Position numbers and translations under genes: made by a program. Source: Hyphomonas oceanitis SCH89 (GTDB taxonomy: Bacteria > Pseudomonadota > Alphaproteobacteria > Caulobacterales > Hyphomonadaceae). Taken from it: 64,000 nt of DNA. Positions 32,658 to 39,531 of this stretch are shown here, piece after piece. The notes under the pieces are model-generated. The model saw only the letters and a program-made list of their open reading frames with translations. It had not been told where the DNA came from and did not search any database. The DNA lies in contig NZ_ARYL01000005.1 in the NCBI RefSeq assembly GCF_000685295.1, positions 1-64,000 of the forward strand, written 5' to 3'. Position 1 is the first letter of the stretch. Each line of letters opens with the position of its first letter.

Positions 32658-32960
32658 ATGAGTGACCTTGACCCATCTGCCCGCCGCCTTGATGCGGCCC
32701 TGAAGCGCCTTGAGGGCGCGCTCGACTCGCTCATGTCGCGAACGGGCGACCCGGCCGTGACCCGCGCAGAGCTGGCGGCGCTGGTGGAAGACCGTGCCCG
32801 CATGGCCGAAGAGCTGGATGCGTCACTCGCCCGGGAGGAGGAATTGCAGTCCCTCGCCGACGAGGCCAGCGAGGCGCTCGGCGCCGCCATAGAAGAGGTG
32901 CGTGCGGCGCTGGGCAATGGCGATTTGGCCGGCGGAACACCCGAAGAAAGCCCGGAATAG
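32658..32960 (+). CDS. DUF4164-like coiled-coil protein upstream of zapA
   Basis: A 100-residue helical protein: DPSARRLDAALKRLEGALDSL, LAALVEDRARMAEELDASLAREEELQSLADEASEALGAAIEEV. The heptad spacing of Leu/Ala predicts a coiled coil across nearly the full length. It ends with a stop adjacent to the zapA ATG (zero spacing), so the two genes are coupled. This order is common in alphaproteobacteria, and a role beside ZapA in division is plausible but not shown. GAGGAA precedes the ATG at 32658. Confidence 0.85.
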   Translation: MSDLDPSARRLDAALKRLEGALDSLMSRTGDPAVTRAELAALVEDRARMAEELDASLAREEELQSLADEASEALGAAIEEVRAALGNGDLAGGTPEESPE

Positions 32961-33269
32961 ATGGCAAAAGCGGACATTTCCCTGCGCGGCAAGGCCTATG
33001 CCATCGCCTGCGCGCCCGGCCAGGAAACCCGCATCCAGATGCTGGCAGAGCAGCTGAACGCGCGGGTGAACCAGATTGCCGGGGCGGTGGGCGACATTGG
33101 CGAGGAGCGCCTGTTGCTGATCACGGCGCTCGCCCTGCTCGACGAGCTGGACGCCTCGCGCCGGGCTGTGCCGGGCAATGCGGCGGCTGAAGCCAAGGTG
33201 GCCAAGGCACTGAGCGATGCCGCCGCGCGGATCGAGGCACTGGCGGCGCGGGTTGAAGGCAGCCACTGA
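32961..33269 (+). CDS. zapA: Cell division protein ZapA
   Basis: A 102-residue protein with the ZapA pattern: ISLRGKAYAIACAPGQETRIQMLAEQLNARVNQIA in the globular N-terminal part, GEERLLLITALALLDEL in the helix, and an Ala-rich coiled-coil C-terminus. ZapA crosslinks FtsZ filaments at the Z-ring. I see no 6S RNA-like hairpin in the 88 bp before the next gene, although 6S often follows zapA. Confidence 0.92.
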   Translation: MAKADISLRGKAYAIACAPGQETRIQMLAEQLNARVNQIAGAVGDIGEERLLLITALALLDELDASRRAVPGNAAAEAKVAKALSDAAARIEALAARVEGSH

Positions 33270-33357
33270 AAAGCAGACCCCGCGACCCTTTGCGCATGGC
33301 CGAGCAGGCCCCAAGCGCCCATATTGAGGGCTGACACAGCCGGAAAGGCAGACCCAG

Positions 33358-33570
33358 ATGCAAACCTTCCTGTCGATTGCCTTCTATGTTGGCATTGCCG
33401 CCCTCGTGATCGTGCTGTTCCTTGGTATCGCCAACCTCGCGCGCACGGACGACAATCAGGCGAGCCGTTCGAACAAGCTGATGCGGCTGCGCATATTCGT
33501 GCAGGCCATCGTGATTGCCATTCTCGTGGCGCTCGGCGCGCTGGCCGGTGCCTTCAAGATCGGCTTCTAG
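33358..33570 (+). CDS. Twin transmembrane (HIG1-like) small protein
   Basis: A 70-residue protein with two membrane helices (FLSIAFYVGIAALVIVLFLGI and FVQAIVIAILVALGALAGA) joined by a basic loop RTDDNQASRSNKLMRLRI. This is the alphaproteobacterial twin-TM/HIG1-like type often found next to the cobalamin adenosyltransferase gene, as here (nine bases apart). HIG1 proteins are linked to cytochrome oxidase assembly in other systems; the role here is unproven. Confidence 0.88.
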   Translation: MQTFLSIAFYVGIAALVIVLFLGIANLARTDDNQASRSNKLMRLRIFVQAIVIAILVALGALAGAFKIGF

Positions 33571-33579
33571 GAGGCCATC

Positions 33580-34152
33580 ATGGTCAAGCTCGACAAGATT
33601 TACACCAAGACCGGCGACAAGGGCAAAACGCGCCTGTCGACCGGCGAGCCGCTGGACAAGTGGGATCCGCGCGTCGCGGCCTATGGCACGGTGGACGAGG
33701 TGAATGCGGCGCTCGGCGTGGCCGCGCTGCATGCCGAGGGCGAAACGCTGGCAGCGCTTAGGCGTGTGCAGAATGACCTGTTCGATCTTGGCGCGGACCT
33801 CGCGACACCGGACCGGGGCACGAAGCTGGAATGGACGCCGCTGCGGATTATCGAGTCGCAGGTGAAGCGGCTTGAGAGCGAGATCGACGCGATGAACGTG
33901 AACCTCGCGCCGCTGGACAGTTTCATTCTGCCGGGCGGCAGCCCGCTCGCGGCGCAGCTGCATGTGGCGCGCACGCTCTGCCGGCGCGCGGAACGGATGA
34001 TTGCGGAACTGTTTGCAATGGAAGACGAAGTGGTGAGCCCGGAAGCGCTCGCCTATGCCAACCGCCTGTCGGACTGGCTGTTCGTCATCGGCCGCGTTGC
34101 GAACAATAATGGCGCGGATGATATCAAGTGGGTGCCGGGGGCGAACCGGTAG
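33580..34152 (+). CDS. Cob(I)alamin adenosyltransferase, PduO type
   Basis: A 190-residue protein. The N-terminal YTKTGDKGKTRLSTGEPLDK is the ATP-binding motif and VAAYGTVDEVNAALG the second conserved block. RRAERMIAEL and YANRLSDWLFVIGRVAN complete the family pattern. It transfers adenosyl from ATP to cob(I)alamin to make coenzyme B12. The ATG is preceded by GGAGG. It is likely in an operon with the twin-TM gene. Confidence 0.95.
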   Translation: MVKLDKIYTKTGDKGKTRLSTGEPLDKWDPRVAAYGTVDEVNAALGVAALHAEGETLAALRRVQNDLFDLGADLATPDRGTKLEWTPLRIIESQVKRLESEIDAMNVNLAPLDSFILPGGSPLAAQLHVARTLCRRAERMIAELFAMEDEVVSPEALAYANRLSDWLFVIGRVANNNGADDIKWVPGANR

Positions 34153-34256
34153 CGACCAGTGCCCCTTAGCCCCATTGCTGTCTCACTTTCGTCAGATACC
34201 CAATCCATACTTGCTCACAGAATGCCTAGGGGCCGATAAAGGATCTGTATTAGGAC

Positions 34257-34880
34257 GTGGTAAAGTGGGGCCTGATCATCCTAGCCGCTGTTTCCAGCGT
34301 GCTAATTGTCACTGTGGTGACTATTTCTGCCTCCTATTGGAACCAGGCCAGCAAAACTCTGGAGATATCCGATGCCTTCGAGGGAGCGCCGACGGGATCC
34401 CTATCGACTTCAGAGATTGCGATTTCGATGGTCATCTTCGGGGAAGATTCGCAGGGCGAAAGCTGGCTCTGTCCGACACTCAAACGACGGTTCTCATCTG
34501 ATAGAGCAGGAATGCGGGCGGTAGACCTTCTGGCACGTGAGTTGAACGGCGACTCATATCAAGGTGGGACACTAGGAGCCGCAATCGGGCAGCTCTTCCT
34601 GGCTTGCAAGCTGGAAACGCGTCACGACAAGGATGCAATCGTTAGAGCGCTTTTCAACCAGTTGTATTTCGGCGCAGGTGAGTACGGCATTGATGTCGCC
34701 TCCAACAGCCTGTTCGGAAAGTCGGTTGCATCATTGTCAATTGATCAGGCGATGGCTCTGGCGGCTCTGATACAGTCGCCCAACCTTCGCGATCAACCCG
34801 AAGACTGGAACATACGCAAACACGTCTTGCTGGAGCGATACGCGAACATGCCTGAATCTGTTCTGCGCGCTGATCCGTGA
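34257..34880 (+). CDS. Divergent, possibly degenerate GT51 (PBP1-type transglycosylase) domain protein
   Basis: A 207-residue protein with an N-terminal membrane anchor (LIILAAVSSVLIVTVVTISAS). Residues 125-180 match the end of the family-51 glycosyltransferase domain: AIVRALFNQLYFGAGEYGID, VASNSLFGKSVASLSIDQAM, LAALIQSPN. The catalytic EDxxFxxHxG motif is absent, and the second motif survives only as a loose GGTLGAAIGQ. It probably lacks activity or has another role. The start is GTG with a poor ribosome-binding site, and its codon use is less GC-rich than that of its neighbours, suggesting transfer or decay. Confidence 0.65.
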   Translation: MVKWGLIILAAVSSVLIVTVVTISASYWNQASKTLEISDAFEGAPTGSLSTSEIAISMVIFGEDSQGESWLCPTLKRRFSSDRAGMRAVDLLARELNGDSYQGGTLGAAIGQLFLACKLETRHDKDAIVRALFNQLYFGAGEYGIDVASNSLFGKSVASLSIDQAMALAALIQSPNLRDQPEDWNIRKHVLLERYANMPESVLRADP

Positions 34881-34883
34881 GCC

Positions 34884-35789
34884 TCAACGCCTGTCAGTCT
34901 TGCTGACTTCGCGGGCGAGGGCGATGAAGGCCTTGAGGGCGGCGGAGGGATGGCGCCGGCCGGGATAGTAGAGGCAGAGGTCGCCGGTCGGGAGCGTCCA
35001 GTCGGCCAGCACGCGCTGCATGAGGCCCGCCTCCAGATCATCGTGCACATTCTGCTCCAGGAAGAAGCCGATACCGACGCCTTCGAGAACAGCCGTCCGC
35101 GCGAGGCTGGCTTCATCAAGTGTGATCGGCCCGGTCACATCGATCTGGAAGGCCTGCCCTCTTTTCTCAAAATGCCATGGAAAGAGCGCGCCATTCGGCA
35201 GGCGCACACGGATGCATTTGTGCCGGTAGAGGTCCGGCGGCGTGAGCGGCTTTCCGTGCTGTTCGAAATAGGCCGATGATGCGACCACGGCGTAGCGTTG
35301 CGGGCGCCTGAGCGGCACGGCAATCATGTCGGCGGGGACAAGGTCCGCCCGCCGCAGGCCCAGATCAAACCCATCAGCGACAATGTCGACGATGCGGCCC
35401 TCGGTGACGAGATCCACATGGACATCCGGATAGCGGCGCAGGAATTCCAGCACGAGCGGTGACATGATCTGCCGCGCACCGGCCGCAAACGTGTTGATAC
35501 GGAGTGTGCCCGAGGGCGTCTGCTGCTGCGAACGGACGCCCGCCATGGCGTCCTCAATGTCGCGCAGTGACGGCTCCACCTGCAGGACGAAGGTGCGACC
35601 GGCATCGGTCAGCGAGACACTGCGGGTTGTGCGGTTGAACAGGCGCGAGCCGAGGCGGGATTCCAGCTTGGCGACGGCATTGCTCAGCGACGTCGTCGAC
35701 ATGCCCAGCGCCAGGGCCGCCTTGCGAAAGGATCCCTCGCGCGCAACGGCGACGATGGCTTCAAGCTCGGTGAGGCTGACCCTGTCCAT
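34884..35789 (-). CDS. LysR-family transcriptional regulator
   Basis: A 301-residue LTTR. N-terminal winged helix: [59 protein letters not shown]. It is followed by the periplasmic-binding-like effector domain ([34 protein letters not shown]...). It is divergent from the NTF2-like/SDR genes, with a perfect ATCCCGAT palindrome between them. By family rule it should regulate itself and that pair. Confidence 0.94.
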   Translation of the reverse strand: MDRVSLTELEAIVAVAREGSFRKAALALGMSTTSLSNAVAKLESRLGSRLFNRTTRSVSLTDAGRTFVLQVEPSLRDIEDAMAGVRSQQQTPSGTLRINTFAAGARQIMSPLVLEFLRRYPDVHVDLVTEGRIVDIVADGFDLGLRRADLVPADMIAVPLRRPQRYAVVASSAYFEQHGKPLTPPDLYRHKCIRVRLPNGALFPWHFEKRGQAFQIDVTGPITLDEASLARTAVLEGVGIGFFLEQNVHDDLEAGLMQRVLADWTLPTGDLCLYYPGRRHPSAALKAFIALAREVSKTDRR

Positions 35790-35812
35790 TATCCCGAAAA
35801 TCGCAATTCCTG

Positions 35813-35839
35813 ATCCCGATTTGTCCTAATTATCGGGAT
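35813..35839. promoter_or_regulatory. Putative LysR operator
   Basis: ATCCCGAT at 35813-35820 and its exact inverse ATCGGGAT at 35832-35839 are separated by 11 bases, within the 100-bp gap between the LysR gene and its divergent target. A third copy, ATCCCGA, begins at 35791 on the regulator side. The layout suits the recognition and activation sites of an LTTR. Confidence 0.65.
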
Positions 35840-35889
35840 GGTTGTCCACACCTAAATTGACAGGACCAACCCATACCAAGGAGACAGTG

Positions 35890-36213
35890 ATGAAACTTCC
35901 AGCCCCCGTCCAAGCCTTTTTCGATGCCGACAAGGACCCGCATGGCGCAGCGCCCGTGGACGCCTTCGCGAATGATGCGATTGTCCATGACGAAGCCAAG
36001 ACCCATGTCGGCCGCGCCGCCATAGGAACCTGGTTCCGCCAGGCGAAAGAAGAGAACCAGCACAGCTCGGAGCCGCTCGAACTCTCCGAGGATGGCGGAC
36101 TGACAATCGTACGCGCGGAAGTGACCGGGCAATTCCCCAGCAGCCCGGCCATGCTCACCTTCAAGTTCAAGCTCGATGACGACCAGATCAAGGAACTGGA
36201 GATCACCGTATGA
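35890..36213 (+). CDS. SnoaL/NTF2-like protein
   Basis: A 107-residue protein from the ATG at 35890, with AAGGAG eight bases upstream. [46 protein letters not shown] is the typical NTF2-like opening, and the remainder gives the cone-shaped beta sheet ([19 protein letters not shown]). Such proteins are small cytosolic enzymes or binding proteins; the substrate is unknown. It is the first gene of the LysR-controlled pair and overlaps the SDR frame. Confidence 0.85.
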   Translation: MKLPAPVQAFFDADKDPHGAAPVDAFANDAIVHDEAKTHVGRAAIGTWFRQAKEENQHSSEPLELSEDGGLTIVRAEVTGQFPSSPAMLTFKFKLDDDQIKELEITV

Positions 36214-36985
36214 GCGCCTTAACCTTCAGGACAAGCGGGCGCTGATCACGTCCGGCACGCGGGGGGCGGGGGCGGCAACCGTCTCGCTGTTCCGCGCGCT
36301 TGGCGCCCGCGTGGTGACCACGGCGCGGACACGGCCAGACGACATGCCCGAAGACATGTTCGTGGCGGCTGACCTCACCACCGCGCAAGGCTGCGCCGAT
36401 CTTGCGGCGGCGGCGACGGAGCGGCTGGGAGAGATAGACATAGTGGTTCACATGCTGGGCGGCTCGTCGGCGCCTGCAGGGGGCTTCACCGCGCTGGGCG
36501 ATGACGAATGGGACAAGGAGCTTGATCTCAACCTGATGGCGGCGGTACGGCTTGATCGCGCGCTCGTACCCGCAATGGTCGCGCGAAAGCGCGGCGTGGT
36601 GGTGCACGTCACGTCGATCCAGAGCCAGCTACCGCTGCCGGATTCGACGACCGCCTATGCGGCGGCCAAAGCGGCGCTTTCCACCTATAGCAAGAGCCTC
36701 TCCAGGGAAGTCTCGCCGCAGGGCGTGCGCGTCGTGCGGGTGTCGCCGGGCTGGATCGAAACGGAGTCATCCGTGGAACTGACGAAGCGTGTGGCAAGCA
36801 ATGCGGGAACTGACATTGAAGGCGGCAAGCAGCTCATCATGGATGCGCTGGGCGGCATTCCGATCGGGCGGCCCTCGAAGCCCGAGGAGGTTGCAAACCT
36901 CATTGCCTTTCTCGCCTCTGACCGGGCGGCCACCATTACCGGGACCGAATACGTCATCGACGGCGGCACCATACCGACGGCGTAG
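36176..36985 (+). CDS. Short-chain dehydrogenase/reductase
   Basis: An SDR with [25 protein letters not shown] (a cofactor Gly motif written TSGTRGAGA), the active-site Ser region [27 protein letters not shown] (Y-x-x-x-K), and the C-terminal [16 protein letters not shown]. The open frame begins at 36176 inside the preceding gene. The natural start would be the ATG at 36210, but it is one base out of frame: adding one C would give MSALNLQDKR. Either an unusual upstream start is used or there is a single-base deletion. Confidence 0.85.
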   Translation: MTTRSRNWRSPYERLNLQDKRALITSGTRGAGAATVSLFRALGARVVTTARTRPDDMPEDMFVAADLTTAQGCADLAAAATERLGEIDIVVHMLGGSSAPAGGFTALGDDEWDKELDLNLMAAVRLDRALVPAMVARKRGVVVHVTSIQSQLPLPDSTTAYAAAKAALSTYSKSLSREVSPQGVRVVRVSPGWIETESSVELTKRVASNAGTDIEGGKQLIMDALGGIPIGRPSKPEEVANLIAFLASDRAATITGTEYVIDGGTIPTA

Positions 36986-37024
36986 GGGGCACGGGGCGAT
37001 ATGGGGCGCATCCTGGATGGCATG

Positions 37025-37501
37025 TCAGAATGGCAACCGCGCGTTCTCCTTGACCTCCTTCATGACGAAGAAGGTTCGGGTTTGCCTGACGCCCGGAAGG
37101 GCGATCAGTTTCTGCCCGTGCAGCTTGTTGAAATCCGCCATGTCGCGCACCCGGATTTTCAGCAGATAATCGAAATCCCCCGCAACCAGATTGCAATCGA
37201 GCACTTCCTTCATCTTGAGGATGACCGCCTCGAAGGCGGCGAAGCTTTCCGGCGTAGACCGGTCAAGGACAACGCCGACCATCACAAGCGTTCCGAGGTC
37301 AACCGCCAATGGCGCAACATCCGCCCTGACACCCATGATGCAGCCTTCGTCGAACAGTCTTTGTGTCCGTCTATGGCAGGTGGCGGGACTGACACTCACG
37401 CGCGCCGCAAGTTCTGCATTGGTCAAGCGGCCATCAGTATGGAGCGCGCGCAGGATCTTCGCATCAATCCGGTCCAATGCCCCTTTGAAAGATTCTTCCA
37501 T
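37025..37501 (-). CDS. Lrp/AsnC-family transcriptional regulator
   Basis: A 158-residue protein: DRIDAKILRALHTDGRLTNAELAARVSVSPATCHRRTQRLFDEGCI forms the HTH, followed by the RAM ligand-binding domain (VMVGVVLDRSTPESFAAFEAVILKMKEVLDCNLVAGDFDYLLKIRVRDMADFNKL). It is divergent from the alpha/beta-hydrolase genes and may regulate them. Such regulators bind amino acids or similar ligands. Confidence 0.94.
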   Translation of the reverse strand: MEESFKGALDRIDAKILRALHTDGRLTNAELAARVSVSPATCHRRTQRLFDEGCIMGVRADVAPLAVDLGTLVMVGVVLDRSTPESFAAFEAVILKMKEVLDCNLVAGDFDYLLKIRVRDMADFNKLHGQKLIALPGVRQTRTFFVMKEVKENARLPF

Positions 37502-37642
37502 AAATCACCTAGAGATTTCACTTCATTACCCAGAAATTGTCTCTCTTCTTTTCCATTATGAAAAAATGGCAGTCAACTTAGAGAGCACCTTCCGGGAGGG
37601 TTAAGTTAAAAGGCACGCATCAAATCAACAAGGATAACCGAC

Positions 37643-38437
37643 ATGATCAACACACTCCGTCAAACCGCCGCTGCGGCGTCCGTTATCGGACTTGCAAGCT
37701 GCGCCCATCTTTCCCCGCAAGTCCCGGCTGACCAGGCGGTGCGCAATATCGTGCTCGTGCACGGCGCCTTCGCCGACGGGTCAGGCTGGCATGGCGTCTA
37801 TAACGAATTGACAGCACGCGGCTATCACGTCGCCATCGTGCAAAATCCGCTGACCTCCTTCGAGGATGATGTTGCCGCCACACGGCGGATTCTGGCGCGG
37901 CAGGACGGGCCCAGCATCCTTGTCGGCCATTCCTATGGCGGCTCCGTCATCACCGAGGCTGGAACGGACGAGACCGTGGCGGGTCTTGTCTATGTCTCGG
38001 CGCTGGCGCCTGATGCCGGAGAGACCACGGGCGATCAGTTCGCCGAGATTCCGGCGCCGCCCGAGTTCGTGATAGAGACGGGACCGGACGGGTTCGGTTT
38101 CGTCAACACCGAGCTCTTCAAGCTCGGCTTTGCCGACGATACGACTGAGGGTGACGCGGCCTTCCTGCGGGACTCGCAAGTGCCGATCAACATGGCGATA
38201 TTCGGAACGCCGCTGACTCAGGCCGCTTGGCATGACAAGCCCAGCTGGTTCGTTGTCGCTACGCAAGATAACGCCATCGACCCGCGCTTGCTGAGGCAGC
38301 AGGCTGAGCGCATCGGCGCTGACATTACGGAGATCGAGGGAAGCCATGTCGTGTTTCTCACGCAGCCGCTTGCCGTCTCTGACGTCATTGATCAGGCCGC
38401 GCGCGCGGCGTCGCTGAGCGGTCGCGCCAAGGAATGA
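37643..38437 (+). CDS. Exported alpha/beta hydrolase
   Basis: A 264-residue protein with a signal peptide that looks like a lipoprotein signal (ASVIGLASCAH). Hydrolase features: NIVLVHGAFADGSGWHGVYNEL (oxyanion), PSILVGHSYGGSVITEAG (nucleophile Ser in GHSYGG), VVATQDNAID (acid), and EGSHVVFLTQP (catalytic His). It resembles plant-type esterase/hydroxynitrile-lyase-like hydrolases common in proteobacteria; the substrate is unknown. It overlaps the frame of the next hydrolase gene as ATGA. Confidence 0.9.
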   Translation: MINTLRQTAAAASVIGLASCAHLSPQVPADQAVRNIVLVHGAFADGSGWHGVYNELTARGYHVAIVQNPLTSFEDDVAATRRILARQDGPSILVGHSYGGSVITEAGTDETVAGLVYVSALAPDAGETTGDQFAEIPAPPEFVIETGPDGFGFVNTELFKLGFADDTTEGDAAFLRDSQVPINMAIFGTPLTQAAWHDKPSWFVVATQDNAIDPRLLRQQAERIGADITEIEGSHVVFLTQPLAVSDVIDQAARAASLSGRAKE

Positions 38438-38472
38438 CCGAGCAACGAACAAATCGAAGCATGGAGACAGAC

Positions 38473-39462
38473 ATGTCCGAACCTGAATTGGCTGGTCCGT
38501 CTCACACCGACCGCCGCACCTTCCTCGGTCTCGGTCTCGGCCTCGGCGCAGCGACGCTCGCCGTACTGCCCGCCGCAGCACAATCCGTTTCTCCGCACCC
38601 CCCATTAAACGAAAGACATATGATCATGAGTACCATCACAACCAAAGACGGCGTCGAAATCTTCTACAGGGACTGGGGCCCCAGAGACGGGCAACCCATC
38701 GTCTTCCACCACGGCTGGCCGCTGAGCGGGGATGACTGGGACACCCAGATGCTGTTCTTCGTCAACAAGGGCTATCGCGTCATCGCTCACGACAGGCGCG
38801 GCCACGGACGGTCCGCTCAGGTCTCCGACGGCCACGACATGGACCACTATGCGGCGGATGTTGCAGAAGTCGTCCAGCATCTCGACCTGAAGAATGCTGT
38901 CCATATCGGACACTCAACGGGCGGCGGCGAAGTCGCGCGCTATGTGGCGCGCTACGGCCAGCCTCAGGGGCGCGTTGCGAAAGCCGTTCTTATCGGCGCC
39001 GTCACGCCCACCATGCTGAAGACCGCAGAGAATCCCGGCGGCCTCACCATGGACGTTTTCGACGGCTTCCGCTCCGGACTGGCAGCTAATCGCTCCCAAT
39101 TCTATCTCGATATCGCAAGTGGACCCTTCTACGGCTTCAACCGGCCAAATGCGACGGTCATTGAAGGCGCGATCCGGAACTGGTGGCGCCAGGGCATGAT
39201 GGGGTCTGCGAAGGCGCACTATGATGGCATCAAGGCCTGGTCGGAGACAGATTTCACATCTGACCTCAAGAGTATTAACCTGCCGACACTGGTGATGCAT
39301 GGCGATGATGATCAGGTCGTACCGATCGCCAACACCGCCTTGCTCGCCGTCAAACTCCTCAGGAAAGGCGAATTGAAAGTCTATGAAGGCCTGCCGCACG
39401 GCATGGCGACGACGCAAGCCGATGTCATCAACCCGGACCTACTTGCATTTATCAAGGCCTGA
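38473..39462 (+). CDS. Tat-exported alpha/beta hydrolase (non-haem chloroperoxidase-like)
   Basis: About 329 residues from the ATG at 38473 (GGAGACAGAC just ahead); the open frame begins at 38434. It has a Tat signal DRRTFLGLGLGLGAATLAVL ending AAAQS, then a full chloroperoxidase-type hydrolase: DGVEIFYRDWGPRDGQPIVFHHGWPLSGDDWD, HIGHSTGGGEVARYV (nucleophile Ser), LVMHGDDDQVVPI (Asp) and EGLPHGMATTQ (His). A second ATG at 38627 begins MSTITTKDG, the usual start of the cytosolic form, so the signal seems to have been added in front of it. It follows another hydrolase gene. Confidence 0.9.
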   Translation: MSEPELAGPSHTDRRTFLGLGLGLGAATLAVLPAAAQSVSPHPPLNERHMIMSTITTKDGVEIFYRDWGPRDGQPIVFHHGWPLSGDDWDTQMLFFVNKGYRVIAHDRRGHGRSAQVSDGHDMDHYAADVAEVVQHLDLKNAVHIGHSTGGGEVARYVARYGQPQGRVAKAVLIGAVTPTMLKTAENPGGLTMDVFDGFRSGLAANRSQFYLDIASGPFYGFNRPNATVIEGAIRNWWRQGMMGSAKAHYDGIKAWSETDFTSDLKSINLPTLVMHGDDDQVVPIANTALLAVKLLRKGELKVYEGLPHGMATTQADVINPDLLAFIKA

Positions 39463-39531
39463 GAGCGCAGATTCAAAAGAGTGCCTCAGCAGCGGCCGGC
39501 CCAGAACTTGGGTCGGCCCGTCAGGGCAAGA

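Noticed and set aside
33270-33357. 6S RNA after zapA
   Set aside because: Only 88 bp are available and no long bubble-like hairpin can be drawn.
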